From Odontocerum albicorne (lineage: Eukaryota > Arthropoda > Insecta > Trichoptera > Odontoceridae), in NCBI GenBank assembly GCA_949825065.1, contig OX463844.1, forward strand, positions 30,034,033-30,098,032: a DNA stretch of 64,000 nucleotides, read 5' to 3'. A program made the translations under genes and the position numbers. Each line of letters starts with the position of its first letter. Position 1 is the stretch's first letter. Below the pieces are notes generated by a model, which was not told the DNA's origin, did no database searches, and worked only from the letters and a program-made list of their open reading frames with translations. Below, piece after piece: positions 1-11,549 of this stretch.

Positions 1-117
1 TATAGAAATAGTGATTAGAATTATAGAAATACGTGATGAATGTTAACTTATGGCTGATATATTAAAAAAAAACACTAATTATAATAAATTACAATACGTG
101 GCGCCAATTACAATAAA

Positions 118-317
118 NNNNNNNNNNNNNNNNNNNNNNNNNNNNNNNNNNNNNNNNNNNNNNNNNNNNNNNNNNNNNNNNNNNNNNNNNNNNNNNNNNN
201 NNNNNNNNNNNNNNNNNNNNNNNNNNNNNNNNNNNNNNNNNNNNNNNNNNNNNNNNNNNNNNNNNNNNNNNNNNNNNNNNNNNNNNNNNNNNNNNNNNNN
301 NNNNNNNNNNNNNNNNN
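118..317. other. Assembly gap
   Basis: A run of exactly 200 undetermined bases, the usual scaffold placeholder, so the true gap length is unknown. Reading frames drawn across it are meaningless. Confidence 0.99.
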
Positions 318-1082
318 TAGGAATTGATATTTTTTCCAACAAACTATGTTGCCTTCTTCAACAACTACCAGTTATCTCGTTTAGTAAACAACGAATCAAA
401 ACAAAATTACTCGTTACATTTATATCAAAATCTTTTTACTTGCATCGTCATAAAATATATCAATTGCGTAGTTCGATAAAATTTGCAAGCTCTTTCATAT
501 AAAATATCACTATTCTATTAATTTTTCAAACATATTTTAAAGACATATGAACAATATTCCGCAGTCTTAAGAAACAAATTACATAATCAAAATAAAAAAA
601 GTTCTTCACCAGATACACGGTTAAAAAGGCCCTTACGGTGTGTATTCCATTGTAATCCCGGCCCTTTGAACTTTCAGTATATATTTCATGCCGTTTTTAT
701 TCAGCGGTAACGTTTTTATCATACTTTTTTTCAGTGCAAACATTACTTTTGCTTTACACTTCCACCAGGGGCTCCAACTTTGTTAATCTTAGAGTAATTG
801 GCAATCTTGCTTTTACAGTTAAAACTTGATTCATCTATATTTTACACAACCACCTCACTGACATAGGAAAGCGTACCCTTGGGGCTAGCGTTTGAAACTA
901 ACCGTTTACATACGATGCACTATATCAAGGTAACGCGTTGTTTAAATATATTATTTTCACAACAATATTAATAAGCAAATAAAATTAATCAATCTTTATC
1001 ATTAATTGAAAAAAGTCCTAAATATGTCTTATCAAAAAGTCAAATAAATACCTCTGAAGCGAATTCCAACTTCCAATTATGG
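318..1082. other. AT-rich stretch, nothing recognised
   Basis: No reading frame, repeat pair or RNA gene could be supported here. A slightly more GC-rich patch lies near 630-670. Confidence 0.6.
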
Positions 1083-1357
1083 TAGTGGTTTTTAACCGGT
1101 GCTCCGTCAAATATGAAACATTTGATCGAAACTTAACGAATTGCTGTTGAATGCGAATTGCTGTTGGCAACACAGCCGAGGCGCGGCGGGATCTCCTACA
1201 TTCCCATTTTTGTGTAATCTAATTTTTATTTATAAATAAAAGTAATGTTCGTGATTTTTTTTATTGTTAGCATTACGACCTTAATGATTTTGGTGCTCCG
1301 CAAATTTTTCTTATAGTCAAACGTGATCCGTGACTTCGAAAAGGTTAAGAACCACTG
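1083..1357. mobile_element. hAT-like MITE
   Basis: The left end reads TAGTGGTTTTTAACC and the right end, read inward on the opposite strand, reads CAGTGGTTCTTAACC. This CAGTGGTTCTTAACC type of terminus is common in hAT (Charlie-like) elements. The 275-bp body has no coding capacity and holds two copies of GGTGCTCCG near its ends. The 8 bases outside each end (aattatgg and tattaggg) agree at 6 of 8 positions, compatible with a worn 8-bp hAT target duplication. The family assignment is inferred from the termini only. Confidence 0.6.
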
Positions 1358-2001
1358 TATTAGGGTAATATGAGGTAACTGACATCCATACAATCTGAGG
1401 CAATACACTGATAGATTGTTCTATCAACCATGTAGAACCAGCCTGCTGCTGCAACCAAAATGTCTATATAGTTATAATAATTGTTGACCGTACGGGTTCT
1501 CAAAATAATATATGTGCCATTAAACGTCTTCAGAGAAAAACTCCCAAATTTCAATATCATCTATTTAAATGTTCTATTTTCAATGTTATTTGTAGCATAC
1601 GGTAATCAATTTTATTTATTTAAACAACTAAGAAAATTATTTTAGGAATATTTTGAAATAATGGATTGTTTTATATCTGATTTTAAATCTGTTTTATTTT
1701 TTTTTGCTTTTTTGATAATTGTACTAATAAATATACATATAATAAGCAAATGGCTTTTTTAATAAAATTATTTAATTTATAATAAAATAATACAAATTTC
1801 AATTATTTTAACTTATAGTATGTGTGTATTTTAAATGTTTTTATTATTAATTCACTCTATGGGTGTTTTATTTATTTGAAACTTTTGTTAAGAACAACAT
1901 GAATTTTACCCATACCTATAGCCCACATTTTGTCTAATGGGTTCACTTGAATATAAAAGTAAAAAGAAATCTAAATACATATTTATACATACACAAATTA
2001 C
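1358..2001. other. AT-rich stretch, nothing recognised
   Basis: Two short overlapping minus-strand reading frames of 60-66 codons occur near 1226-1560, but neither resembles a known family and both are within chance expectation. The rest is A/T-run sequence. Confidence 0.55.
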
Positions 2002-2220
2002 TATAGTTCGAAAATTCTAGGATGAGTCCTGTGACAGCTCACAAATTTGCCCCAATACAACCTTGTAACGATGTTCAGTTACTTTAATTATTTTATAAAC
2101 TTTAATGTAAGCCTCAATTCTAATAAATAGCAAGGTATTTAGGTAAATACATTACATAAGGTTGGATTGGGGCAAATTTGTGAGCTGTCACAGGACTCAT
2201 CCTAGAATTTCCGAACTATA
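2002..2220. mobile_element. TA-flanked MITE with 55-bp terminal inverted repeats
   Basis: The first 55 bases and the last 55 bases (2166-2220) are reverse complements with a single obvious difference near the tip (GAAAAT against GAAATT context). The tips read TATAGTTCG inward, so a TA target duplication with TAGTTCG termini fits. The centre of about 109 bp is non-coding. Size, long inverted ends and TA flank suggest a Tc1/mariner- or pogo-type non-autonomous element; the parent family is not visible here. The internal word CTAGGATGAGTC recurs inside the Helitron near 33230. Confidence 0.85.
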
Positions 2221-2461
2221 ACAGGAAAAATAGAATACCTTTTTTTGATTCACAAACTTTTACATAATGTACTTGATAGGTAGTTATGGTATCGTGAATT
2301 AAGATTGTTTTCGGTGTCATATTCACGAACTGAGCTATTAAGAGCATTACTACTTGCATACGGAATGATCTTGGTGAATGAATTTTCTCATAAAAACATC
2401 TTCCATATCTTGGTGGATACATTGAGGATTAAACTCCCTCATAATCTTTGTAGGTTTGCAG

Positions 2462-2581
2462 ACAGACCATTACGTGGTGGCTAGTCACATTTACAGAATG
2501 GGTATTGTGGAGAATCCCGACAGCAAGTGTGATCTGGATGATGAAAGTATAAACCATGTATTTTTGGGTTGTCCTCTCTGA
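2462..2581 (+). pseudogene. LINE ORF2 C-terminal zinc-knuckle fragment
   Basis: Forty codons read through ASHIYRMGIVENPDSKCD and then DESINHVFLGCPL before a stop. The spacing C-x8-H-x4-C and the words YRMGI and HVFLGCP match the zinc-knuckle segment that follows the reverse transcriptase or RNase H region in I/Jockey-type non-LTR retrotransposons. No reverse transcriptase is found upstream, so this is an isolated fragment. Function is lost. Confidence 0.6.
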
Positions 2582-3904
2582 GACAGATTTGATTTACTAC
2601 AAGTCATATAAAGTATTTACCATATCCAATAAATGTTGCGTTTCTTCTTTCTTCGTGGAGCTTTTCCACTTATAGATTGGTTGTTAAATTTTTGAAGTTT
2701 AATCAGTTGAAACTTTAATTTGTGTAGAATTGACATTTTTTTAAATAACTTTTATTACATTGACTCATGTGATTGCATAATTTTGTGGCGCAAATCATCC
2801 TAATTTGGGTGGATATCCTTTCATAAAAGAAACCTTTGTAGGTATAACTGAGCCGCTTCACCGGTAAGCATTAGTATCATTGATACTCTTGTATAGTTGA
2901 ATTTAATAATTTGTTTCCTTGTTATTTGGATTAACTTGTATCAAGTGTAAAAAATAAATAAAAACACCATTAAGTCTCCGCAGTAACTTGGTATCTTGAT
3001 ATTAAATGTAAATATTAATTAACAATAAACATTATCCGGCATCTCACCTTTATTTTAGCATGTTGTATCTTGATATTTACATAAACACTTCCTTCGATTA
3101 TCTGTATTCTAATTATACCCTCGCTAGTATAAGATTTGAATAATGTTTAATTTAACAGTGTGAGAAGATAATCCCTAAGATGGTATATCTAAAGCATGAA
3201 ATACTTTGCTTTTGATTAAAGATATTGTAAAATATTCATTGTAAATGTGTGACTTTTGTTAAAAAATATGCTAGCAAAAAGATAATGAATTCACTTTTCT
3301 TAAAACAAAAAAGCACTGAGAAGATAAACTTTGAAAGTTATTTTAGTACAGGGCTTTGATTTTATTAATTTGGTACCTAATAATTGATAACTGTGTCCAA
3401 GTAATGAAATAATCCTTTTACGATTTTTTCAACAGTGACTTTCACTTTTGTTTTGAAAAAAGCAAAGTTGTGATGTGGACGTGAGAGGAAGAGGTGGCGT
3501 TTGAAGTAAAGTGAATTTTTTTGAACTAACATACAAATATGTTTTGTAACGTGATAGCTGATGTTTCTGCAAAAAATATTATAAATTGTACATGTTTTAA
3601 GTTCTTATTTTATTCAAATGTTAAATTATTCTGCAAGTTTGTTTATATAATAATATTATATATGTAAACTCACGTTTAGTGCTGAAAACGCCTATAGGCG
3701 TTCATATACGTATAAACTTTTGCTGGGTGCTGAAAATGCCCGTTGTCGTTCCATTCTCAATTTATTGGGTAAGTAAATTGAAAATATTGTTAGTCAAGTG
3801 TGCCTTTGCGGTACTCGTAGGGTTTGTAAAGATTATATGGCAATGAATAATACTTGTTTTTTAAGGGCTCAGTAATTATAAACTAAATTATTCAGCAGTT
3901 AATG
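2582..3904. other. AT-rich stretch with one short palindrome
   Basis: No gene is supported. A perfect 16-bp palindrome AACGCCTATAGGCGTT lies at 3687-3702, followed 40 bases later by a related phrase (GCTGAAAATGCC). Such GCTGAAAACGCC words could be a worn transposon end, but no partner end was found. Confidence 0.5.
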
Positions 3905-4190
3905 TGTTAATTTCTTATTCCAAATTAATGACGTATTATGTCGTGGGTGTGCAAATATAATTAAAAACATATGGTTTGGTCTTTTTTTTACTTGCATGAC
4001 GTATTATTATAAATATTATTATAAACACATGTGTAGGTTCTTATTTCAGTTGCATTACGTATTATACCGTTAGTCTGCTAATATTATTATGAACTCGTGT
4101 TTAAGTTCTTATTTCACTTGCATGCCGTATTATACTGTACGTCTGCAAATATGAACAAACGTTTAGTTTCTTATTTCAGACCGCATTTCG
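3905..4190 (+). repeat. Degenerate tandem repeat of about 65 bp
   Basis: The phrase TTCTTATTTCA followed by TTGCATGACGTATTAT and TCTGCAAATAT recurs at about 3912, 3979, 4038, 4107 and (truncated) 4169, giving units of 59-69 bp. Divergence between units is high. The 61-codon reading frame at 4097-4282 falls in the array and is not considered a gene. Confidence 0.65.
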
Positions 4191-4562
4191 CCGCAAGTAT
4201 TGATCAAAGTAATCTAACTTTAGCTCATCTAAACTTCGCATATATTTATGATAATATAATTGACTTTAACATCAATTATTGACAAAGGCCTAATTAAAAT
4301 GTTAAATCAAATATCGGGTGTTATTAAAATTGAAGTCCATAGTAACATGACACTAGTCAGATAAAGCACTGCTCTCATAACAAGCCGGGATCATTCCGCT
4401 TGAAGAGAACTTCAGGATAGGAAGTAGAAACACATGTTAATGGTATTAGTAGAAGAAAAACCTTATTTATTATTAATTTTTATTATATAAAGTTCCAAAA
4501 AGTTAAAGCCAAAACCTTTGATGAAATATTTTTGTTTGATATTAAAACATGAACCTTTTTAA

Positions 4563-4875
4563 CGACTTCCGTGGTCTAGTTGGTAAGATATTTTACTTCT
4601 ACCAGAGGTTTCGGGCTAAATTTTCAATGGTACCTGAAAAAAATAATACATAATATCTTAATCTCGTAAAAATGATCGTCTAGTAATAAAATAAACGTTA
4701 TTTTCTCTGCACTTGCCGAAAACATACGATGACGAATTGTAAGTTCCGTGTCGATTCCAGTAACTCTAAAATTGAAATGTTGATTAATAAGGCCGATGAT
4801 ATTGTTGTCTCTCGGCCACGCTCATCAATATACTCACATTATCAATTCAGGTATATTACAGGGTAAAATTACAAA
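4563..4875 (+). mobile_element. tRNA-derived SINE, family II copy
   Basis: The head reads CGTGGTCTAGTTGGTAAGAT, an RNA polymerase III A-box-like segment, followed by a worn B-box region (GGTTTCGGGCTAAA). The body includes CAATGGTACCTGAAAAAAA, a TTCCGTGTCGATTCCAGT block and CACGCTCATCAATAT, which align with copies at 11550 and 39245. This family ends near a phrase like CAGTTAGGATATGTTGAAGG; here the end is diverged. It is a non-coding retroposon needing LINE machinery to move. Confidence 0.65.
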
Positions 4876-6497
4876 GAATATCTTCAGAACTCTTCTTATC
4901 AAATAATTTCTTATTTTCTAAAAAAAATGTACATTCTCTATGAGAAATCTCTCAATTCACAATACTTGATAAAAAGGTCAATACTTTTTAACTCGAATCA
5001 TGAGTTTTATTTCTTTCCCCCAAATTCTCCGTTTTTTTTATCTTTAAACACATATTCTTTGAATAAGTCTTAACATATGCTCATTTTTATTCCAACAATA
5101 AATTTAGTTCCTCGAAGACTGTTCGCTCGGGGGTTAAAACTGATGTCGGTGGAGGTAAGGGGTAAAAAATTTGGAAAATATAATTTCCACCACTGTCATA
5201 TGATCCATAATTCAGTTGGTTGTGAAAACCATCCGCTGCCGATCCTTTGTGATCCATTTCGCATTTTGCGATTTCGTTTCTAAAAATTTATTCAAATCTC
5301 GTTTTTCGCAGGCTCGACTTTTGAAAGGAGGAATTATTCCCAATCCTTCCCGGATCAAGCTCCCCATCGTCCTCCCCCTTTAAGGATCAAAATCCCCATC
5401 GCTACCTCCTTTTTGAATCAACACAGTCCCCCCTGCTCATAAAAGAGGCAATACAACGAACATGGGGAATAAATGTTATGAATTTTGAGGACGATTGAAC
5501 AGAATGAGTAAACTTTAATGTATACTTTTGAGAACTTGATAATTTTAAAAGTTACTTACATTTCAAAACATTTTGTTTTATAGCCGTGGATAAGTCAAAT
5601 ATTTACTTTGAGTTGATATAGCTTTTTGATCATCATTCAATATTATTACCAAAATACATTTTTTTTAATCTTAAATAGTGAAAAATTTGAGTTGAGGGTG
5701 TTTTGCAGTTATTAAACGGATGTGACAAAAACTGAAAAAAATATAATGCAAACTTGAGTGGGAGTTTTTATTGAGGATTATCGAGAAAACTATGGTTGGA
5801 CCAAGTGAATGAAATTACTAAAGAAGTGAAGGAAAGAAGTAAGTGAAACAGAATGATCTGTTTGAGAAGATTTATAGATATGGATGAACGAAAGATGTAT
5901 GTCGTGCTAGAAAAGTTTGGAACTTATCTGTTTACATCAACGCGGAAATAACTTGATAGTATGTAAAACAAAAAAGTTTTCTATTACTCAATTATGAGAT
6001 TTTAAAAGATAATTATATGAACGTTTGTTTGATCATTTTAAAGAGAAAAACGTGCAACAGCCAAATTAAACTAATTCTGGAAGAGAATAGCATGAAAAAC
6101 ATCTATAATAGTAGAGTACGCCTGACGAGGTGTATAAACGTGAAGTGGATATTTGTTTTCTTTGCTTACCGTAATAGGGGCATGATCTCTGCTAACCTAA
6201 GAGGGGAATTTATATTTTTTTGTTATTTTATGAATTTTTTATCAATTTTTCAAAACGCAATTTTGATAAATTATTTTGTTAAACAAAGATCAAAGGTATC
6301 AAAAATATCCAAAATCAACAACGTAATACTATTTGTTGATTTAATGTGGCCGTGTTTCTAGAACGCTTGTTTAAATCAATTATGTTGGATTAATGGAACG
6401 TGAAAAAAAATGTCCCGTTATTGTTTTTGCTTGAAAAAATTATGCATTTAATAAGCTCAATAATTTTAAGTATTTTATTACAACATCGTTGTAAACA
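4876..6497. other. No gene; local GC pocket near 5090-5460
   Basis: The pocket contains CCCCATCG twice, pyrimidine-rich tracts and a splice-acceptor-like TTTTTCGCAG at about 5310, but no open frame with recognisable content joins it. A 114-codon plus-strand frame at 6017-6361 has no family resemblance and AT-driven composition, so I do not call it. Confidence 0.45.
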
Positions 6498-6675
6498 GTA
6501 CAACCTGACGGAACTATTTTCATGTGAAAATCTCTTCTAAACAACCAAAAATATGTGAAAATGACCTTGAGGGAAAACCTTTGTAATCCTTTTTTTTTTT
6601 TTTAACTGGGTCCAACGGGAATCCCTGGGCTGGTTAACAGAACCTTACCAACAAAGCCATGGAAATCGTCAAGAC
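6498..6675 (-). mobile_element. tRNA-derived SINE, family I, near full length
   Basis: Read on the minus strand: a tRNA-like head with GGCTTTGTTGGTAAGG, a worn B box, a T-rich linker, then a body and a tail matching ATATTTTTGGTTG and CATG...CAGGTTGTACTG. The plus-strand image ACAACCTG...CATGTG...ATCTCTTC...CAACCA is shared with the copies at 15445 and 54927. The copy is diverged and surely inactive. Confidence 0.7.
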
Positions 6676-7419
6676 TGCTTAAAAGTGTAATACAATACAA
6701 TATTACGAAGACTTATTATTTTTCTTAATCCATTTTTTATTGGGACTTAAACATTAAGAGGGGTACTGCAAAGTGACATTTACTTAAATCAGCTATTAAT
6801 AATATATCTTAAAAAACCAGTGAAAAATCAGACTAAGACTTTTTAAATCACCATGTGGAGTTGAATCCCAATTACCCGAACGATAAATAAATGTACAATA
6901 TCTAGGGTATGAAGTTTTTATTTGTATGATTATTTTTATTGATGACTATAGCACTTTTTGTGCTAACGTAATTTTATAAATAACGCAGCTCCACAATAGA
7001 CTAGAGAAATCCTTACAACAAAAATCAGACGCCATATGAATACATGAATTCTTCATCAAACATCCATTATAAACCCGACAGCGACTAATAAAATGAAGTC
7101 TTGAGTTCCAAGAAAACTAATTTACCATTTCCACGAAAAGTTGTATACAGCCTAGGTCATGACCAATTGAAAGTTATCGTGATAACTTTTATAGTATCCT
7201 TTTTTTAAATACAAAATATACATAAAAAAGTATGTACCAATAAAATTATAAACTTATAATTTATAAGCCATGTTTCAAATGCAAAGAAAGTTTAAAATAG
7301 TGTCTACACATTAAAAGGTCCATACACATACACTCGTATCACCAATCTAACACAGAACACGATATGATTATGTCTTGTAATGGAAACAAGAGTTGATATC
7401 TATTACGAAATAAGAGTAG
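6676..7419. other. AT-rich stretch, nothing recognised
   Basis: No reading frame, repeat or RNA gene stands out. Confidence 0.6.
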
Positions 7420-7471
7420 AAAATATGTGTAATCCTCACTTCTTTAAAGAAGTGAGGATTAAACATATTTT
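7420..7471. repeat. Palindrome with 32-bp perfect core
   Basis: The core 7430-7461 is a loop-free perfect palindrome (TAATCCTCACTTCTTT and its complement). Ten flanking bases on each side also pair with one mismatch. It abuts the left end of the dispersed repeat at 7473, so it may mark that repeat's terminus or a snap-back copying event. Confidence 0.85.
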
Positions 7472-7472
7472 A

Positions 7473-7792
7473 GATCCCCCCTCCACCCACACTGTTACGG
7501 GGGACAAAATAAGTCGCTATTGAGCGCAATCTGCACTAGAAGATGGAAATCTTCTTTATTTTTTTATGAGCGCGACGTCACATAGTGACAAAGAAGGAAC
7601 TGTTCAAAGGGACTCCACGGTGACGATACACCTGTGTATTAAAATAATAGAGGTGACGACAGACTTATGATCCGACATCACGGGAAATAGAAAAGGACTC
7701 GCAGTGTAGAATTTTTTTCTTATTATAATGTTGTTTAAAGCCTGGAGTTCAAACTGCTCAGCAAGTTGTCATTACTTTCACAGAAAATTTCA
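7473..7792. repeat. Dispersed repeat family R1, copy 1
   Basis: About 320 bp shared with 29413-29683. Common blocks are TATGAGCGCGACGTCACATA, AGTGACAAAGAAGGAACTG, CTGGAGTTCAAAC and TTTCACAGAAAATTTCA. The family is more GC-rich than its surroundings. No terminal inverted repeat or tRNA head is evident and no translation resembles a known protein, so the class (LINE 3' end, SINE or DNA element) is open. Confidence 0.7.
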
Positions 7793-8672
7793 AGTGCAAC
7801 AAAACTATCATTTAACGCCACTAAATTGGCGTAGCCAATCGGTCTGAAAATGAACCGATGCAAGGTTAACTGGAGTTCCCTTCGGAAAGAAAGAAGATGA
7901 TGGAAACATTGTGTCAGTAGAAAATGCTTTCCAAAGCTCGAATGCGGTCAGAAATATAGTTTGATCAGATGCGCCCTACAGGCCATAATGAAATACGAAT
8001 AGTAGAAGAGGGTGATTTTCGATAACCAAATTATTTCAGGTTTAAATAATTTTCAACATGTTTGTTTGTTTAAATTTTTTTTTATTTATTATTCATTATA
8101 ATTTTACTATGTAATATGAAAATATTTAACTTATGTTTAAAAAATTTAAATGACATCTGACCAAATCCATGTAAGATACATGTGAACTGGTGAAATATCG
8201 TTAATTTTAATCCCAATTATTTGAGAAGTATCTGTGAAATTACATACATAAAGCTAAATAACTTCAAGTAAAAACTAAGCCATGGTATATCATTTTCAAA
8301 TATATATTTTCACTGATTAAATAAGAGGTAAAAGCATACTAACCAAGATTTCCCATGATTTTTTAATGTTAAAATGGTGTTTACCTATGCTAAACAGGCG
8401 TTTTCTTTGAATAAACTGAACACTCTCGTCTTATTTTCTCTATAAATTTTTAAATTTGAGATGCAACAGCAAAACGCCACCAATTTATTTTTCTTCTTTG
8501 AGTACTTTGCGACTAGATGTTTTGTTTTTCCATAGATTTTATCAACGGCAACTAATGCTTTCTTTGCTTCATCTCTAGAAATTGAACTCTTTCTTGGTTT
8601 ATTTCTAAACAGTACAATGCACCTTATAACAATAATAATAACAAAGAAAAACAGTAGGGCGTAATTTATGCA
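7793..8672. other. AT-rich stretch, nothing recognised
   Basis: No supported feature. The segment around 7810-7990 is less AT-rich but has no long reading frame. Confidence 0.55.
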
Positions 8673-8969
8673 TTGAAAAGAATCAGGATATATTTAGAAA
8701 AATGTATATCATATTTAAAACAACTACAAACAAAAAAAAATTATAAAGAAACAGACGTATACAAGCGTACAAGTGTTATATGTGACCAACAGAATACGGA
8801 GCCGTTCAAAGGCAAACTGCCCACACTGCACCAAACTCTTGACATCAGTGTGAAAGTAAAATTGGATTTAAATACGGAAACAACAAACCATAGAATAATT
8901 GAACAAAAATATCATACATTTAAAAAAAGAAGACAAAAACCTCCGTTTGATCTTCAGCAACACATTTAA
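8673..8969 (+). CDS. Uncharacterised 98-residue reading frame, doubtful
   Basis: An ATG-initiated frame of 98 codons, lysine- and glutamine-rich with a basic stretch near the end (KKRRQKPPFD). I do not recognise a family, signal peptide or membrane segment. In sequence this AT-rich, frames of this size arise by chance about once or more per window, and no splice context or conserved neighbour supports expression. It could be part of an exon or an unrecognised transposon fragment; chance is equally good. Confidence 0.15.
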   Translation: MKRIRIYLEKCISYLKQLQTKKNYKETDVYKRTSVICDQQNTEPFKGKLPTLHQTLDISVKVKLDLNTETTNHRIIEQKYHTFKKRRQKPPFDLQQHI

Positions 8970-9947
8970 TTAAAGAAAATGTTGAAAATTCGTAGATAAC
9001 TTTTCAATATTTAGAATTTTTTCTTATACAATTGAGAAATGCTAATTTAATACTGTTTTTTTTTTTTAATACGTTTCATTACCTTAAAATCAATAAATAA
9101 TATGTATTACAATATTATATTTAAAGGTAGTATTGTACAGAGTTAATAAAAAAGCATCATAGATGTTTGTAGAATTATGTTTTGCAAGCAACATTTTACA
9201 AAATGTTTTAAGAAAACAATAATTTGGGCAAAACTTCACGAAGAAAAAATACACACAGAATATAGAATCATATTTCTCAAAAGATTGAGAAACACGATTC
9301 TAAATTTATATTCTGTGAAAGATTTTCATTTGATCTACGAGTCCTTTTTCATTTGAAAGGACGCATTTCTATAGTATCAAAGCTCTCAAAGCAGAATGCA
9401 CTTTTTGTGCCCAACGATTTTATGAATTCATATTTTCCATGAAAAGAAATCCTTGCATGTGTATATATTCAAAATGGACATGAAAAAGTTATAAATACTC
9501 GTATTATGTGACTGGTACTTAATGCAATACATGGAGAGGAAATGGAGTAGTTTTACACAATAACTTAAATCAACCTCCACTTTATACATAAATCTACATT
9601 AAATAATTCATTTGCAACAATCCTGTAAGTAAAATTCAATTTTGTGAGTAAAAAACCGGTTTTAAGAAATCTATTATATTTAAAGGAATGAAACCGATAA
9701 GGTCTGCACATAACTTATACAAAAAGATCTTGCAAATAACGTAAAGAAAAATGAATTATTTAAGAAAAACTTTTTTAGGTTAATTTTTCAAATAAAAATG
9801 TAAGTTTTTTCGTCATTGTTTCAAATATTTTTACGCGTATTTAGAAACTAAGAGCTATATTAAAGTGACGTCAATCATGGATACAAATTCAATGCGTAAT
9901 ACATTAATCTGTAATGCAAATTAGTAGCGCAAAATACAAACTCCGCG

Positions 9948-10220
9948 TTAAGTTGGTAAGATGCATGTCGTGGTGTTGGACTCGACTCCATATAGTACAG
10001 ACATAAAAAAACCAATTCTTGTTTACTTGACCGATAGTGTTATAATTACCATTTTGTACAGTATTATTTACATAGTATTAGACAGAAAACAATCCTACCA
10101 CAATGATTATAATCCCAGAAGTTCGATTTATTGCGCCTAAGACAAGGTTGCCTGCCAATCACGATTTTCAACATGCCTACATTTCCAGTGAGGATATGCT
10201 GATAAACAGATACCATAAGT
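9948..10220 (+). mobile_element. tRNA-derived SINE, family II, worn copy
   Basis: The head retains GTTAAGTTGGTAAGATGC (A-box region) and TTGGACTCGACTCC (B-box region). The later block AGTTCGATTTATTG...GACAAGGTTGCC and the end phrase GAGGATATGCTGATAAAC correspond to AGTTCGATTATTGGGACTAA and GATATGTTGAAGG in the copy at 39245. Strong divergence makes the boundaries approximate. Confidence 0.5.
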
Positions 10221-10750
10221 ATGACTGAATTAATGAATACTAATAAATTAACCCGTCATAAAACTGGCAACATGATAAAAAATTTAATAATAAAATGATT
10301 CAAAAGGTTATAAAATTCACATTTACAAACAAAATTAAAACAAATTACTGGACTAGTTAAAACTTCATTTTAAAACTAGCTTTTATTTGAAAGTTCAAGT
10401 CACTTCATACAAAACATTCAAATTAGCATCCGCGTTGTGACGCCTGGCTTTTGAAAAACTTGTATCATAATTTATGTCACAGGTTCACTCAAGGACCGTA
10501 ACCGGGAAGTTAAATTAAAAAATATCCATGCTAGGAAAGAAGCAAAAGGCAGGGCTGCGGCTGAATTTCAAAAAAATAAGTCATGATAATAATATGGATC
10601 AATCTCGAAACCATTATCGAATCTTTTGGATTGAAGATTGAGTGGTTTAAGACTGTTTGAAGGGATCATCACAAGTGCGGATGTGACATAGAGGAGGTTG
10701 AAGCGTTTTAAAGAGTTTTATGACCTTCAATTTAATGTATAATTTCATTC
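10221..10750. other. No recognised feature
   Basis: AT-rich sequence without supported reading frames or repeats. Confidence 0.55.
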
Positions 10751-11246
10751 ATTCGTGTGCTATCCCTCAACTTCGCATGGTTGACAATATTACCTCCAGC
10801 CACAGTAATCGAACCTTCGGGCTAAAATGAACTGAATAAGGCAAGTAACTCACAGTTTACCATCTCCCGTGCTGCAAGTACTACCACGAGTTATGGCAAC
10901 AACACATACGTGAATAAGGCAAGTAACTCACAGTTTACCCTCTCCCGTGCTGCAAGTTTTACCACGCGTTATGGCAACAACACATACGAGTATTGTAACC
11001 AGATGAACTCGTTTGTCATTCTGGTATCATTCGTGTGATATCCCTCAACTTCGCATGGTTGACAATATTACCTCCAGCCACAGTAATCGAACCTTCGGGC
11101 TAAAACTAACTGAATAAGGCAAGTAACTCACAGTTTACCATCTCCCGTGCTGCAAGTACTACCACGCGTTATGGAAACAACACTCATACAAATCAAATGC
11201 ATGCGAGTATTGTAACCAGACGAACTCGTTTGTCATTCTGGTATCA
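10751..11246. repeat. Tandem duplication of a ~278-bp block
   Basis: Unit 1 (10751-11028) and unit 2 (11029-11246) both begin ATTCGTGTG and run through CCCTCAACTTCGCATGGTTG, AATCGAACCTTCGGGCTAAA and AACTCGTTTGTCATTCTGGT with very few differences, so the duplication is recent. Inside unit 1 a 78-bp segment starting GAATAAGGCAAGTAACTCAC is itself doubled (10834 and 10912). The block is GC-richer than its surroundings. No protein similarity is seen. Confidence 0.9.
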
Positions 11247-11261
11247 TTTTCTATTCCTCTT

Positions 11262-11335
11262 TTTTGGCACCGAAGGGAATCGAATGCAAAATCCCTGATG
11301 AAATATCAGCGTCTAATCAACTAGGCTAAGGCAGT
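11262..11335 (-). mobile_element. tRNA-like SINE head fragment
   Basis: On the minus strand the sequence reads CCTTAGCCTAGTTGATTAGA then GCATTCGATTCCCTTCGG, matching A and B boxes of the local SINE heads. The stem pairing expected of a functional tRNA is not preserved, so this is not called a tRNA gene. Confidence 0.5.
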
Positions 11336-11549
11336 CGTTAGTTTGTTAAGTCAAGAAATTTGGTATATATCATAAATAGATATTATTCAAAATTGTTTAT
11401 TTCTCAAAAAAATATTCTCTTCAAGTTTATTTCGTTTTTTTTTTTGTCAAAATTTGCTCATATTTTATGTTTACGCTGGCAGGGAATCTGGGGTTGGGGT
11501 GTTTGGGCGAGTATATGGATTTATATTTAAAAAAAAAACAATTCGTTTC

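Noticed and set aside
50..502. 150-codon reading frame spanning the first assembly gap
   Set aside because: More than half of it is undetermined bases; the frame is an artefact of the gap placeholder. The same applies to frames over 43265-43464.
6017..6361. 114-codon plus-strand frame
   Set aside because: Composition is driven by A/T runs (Phe, Ile, Lys, Asn), with no recognisable domain or splice context.
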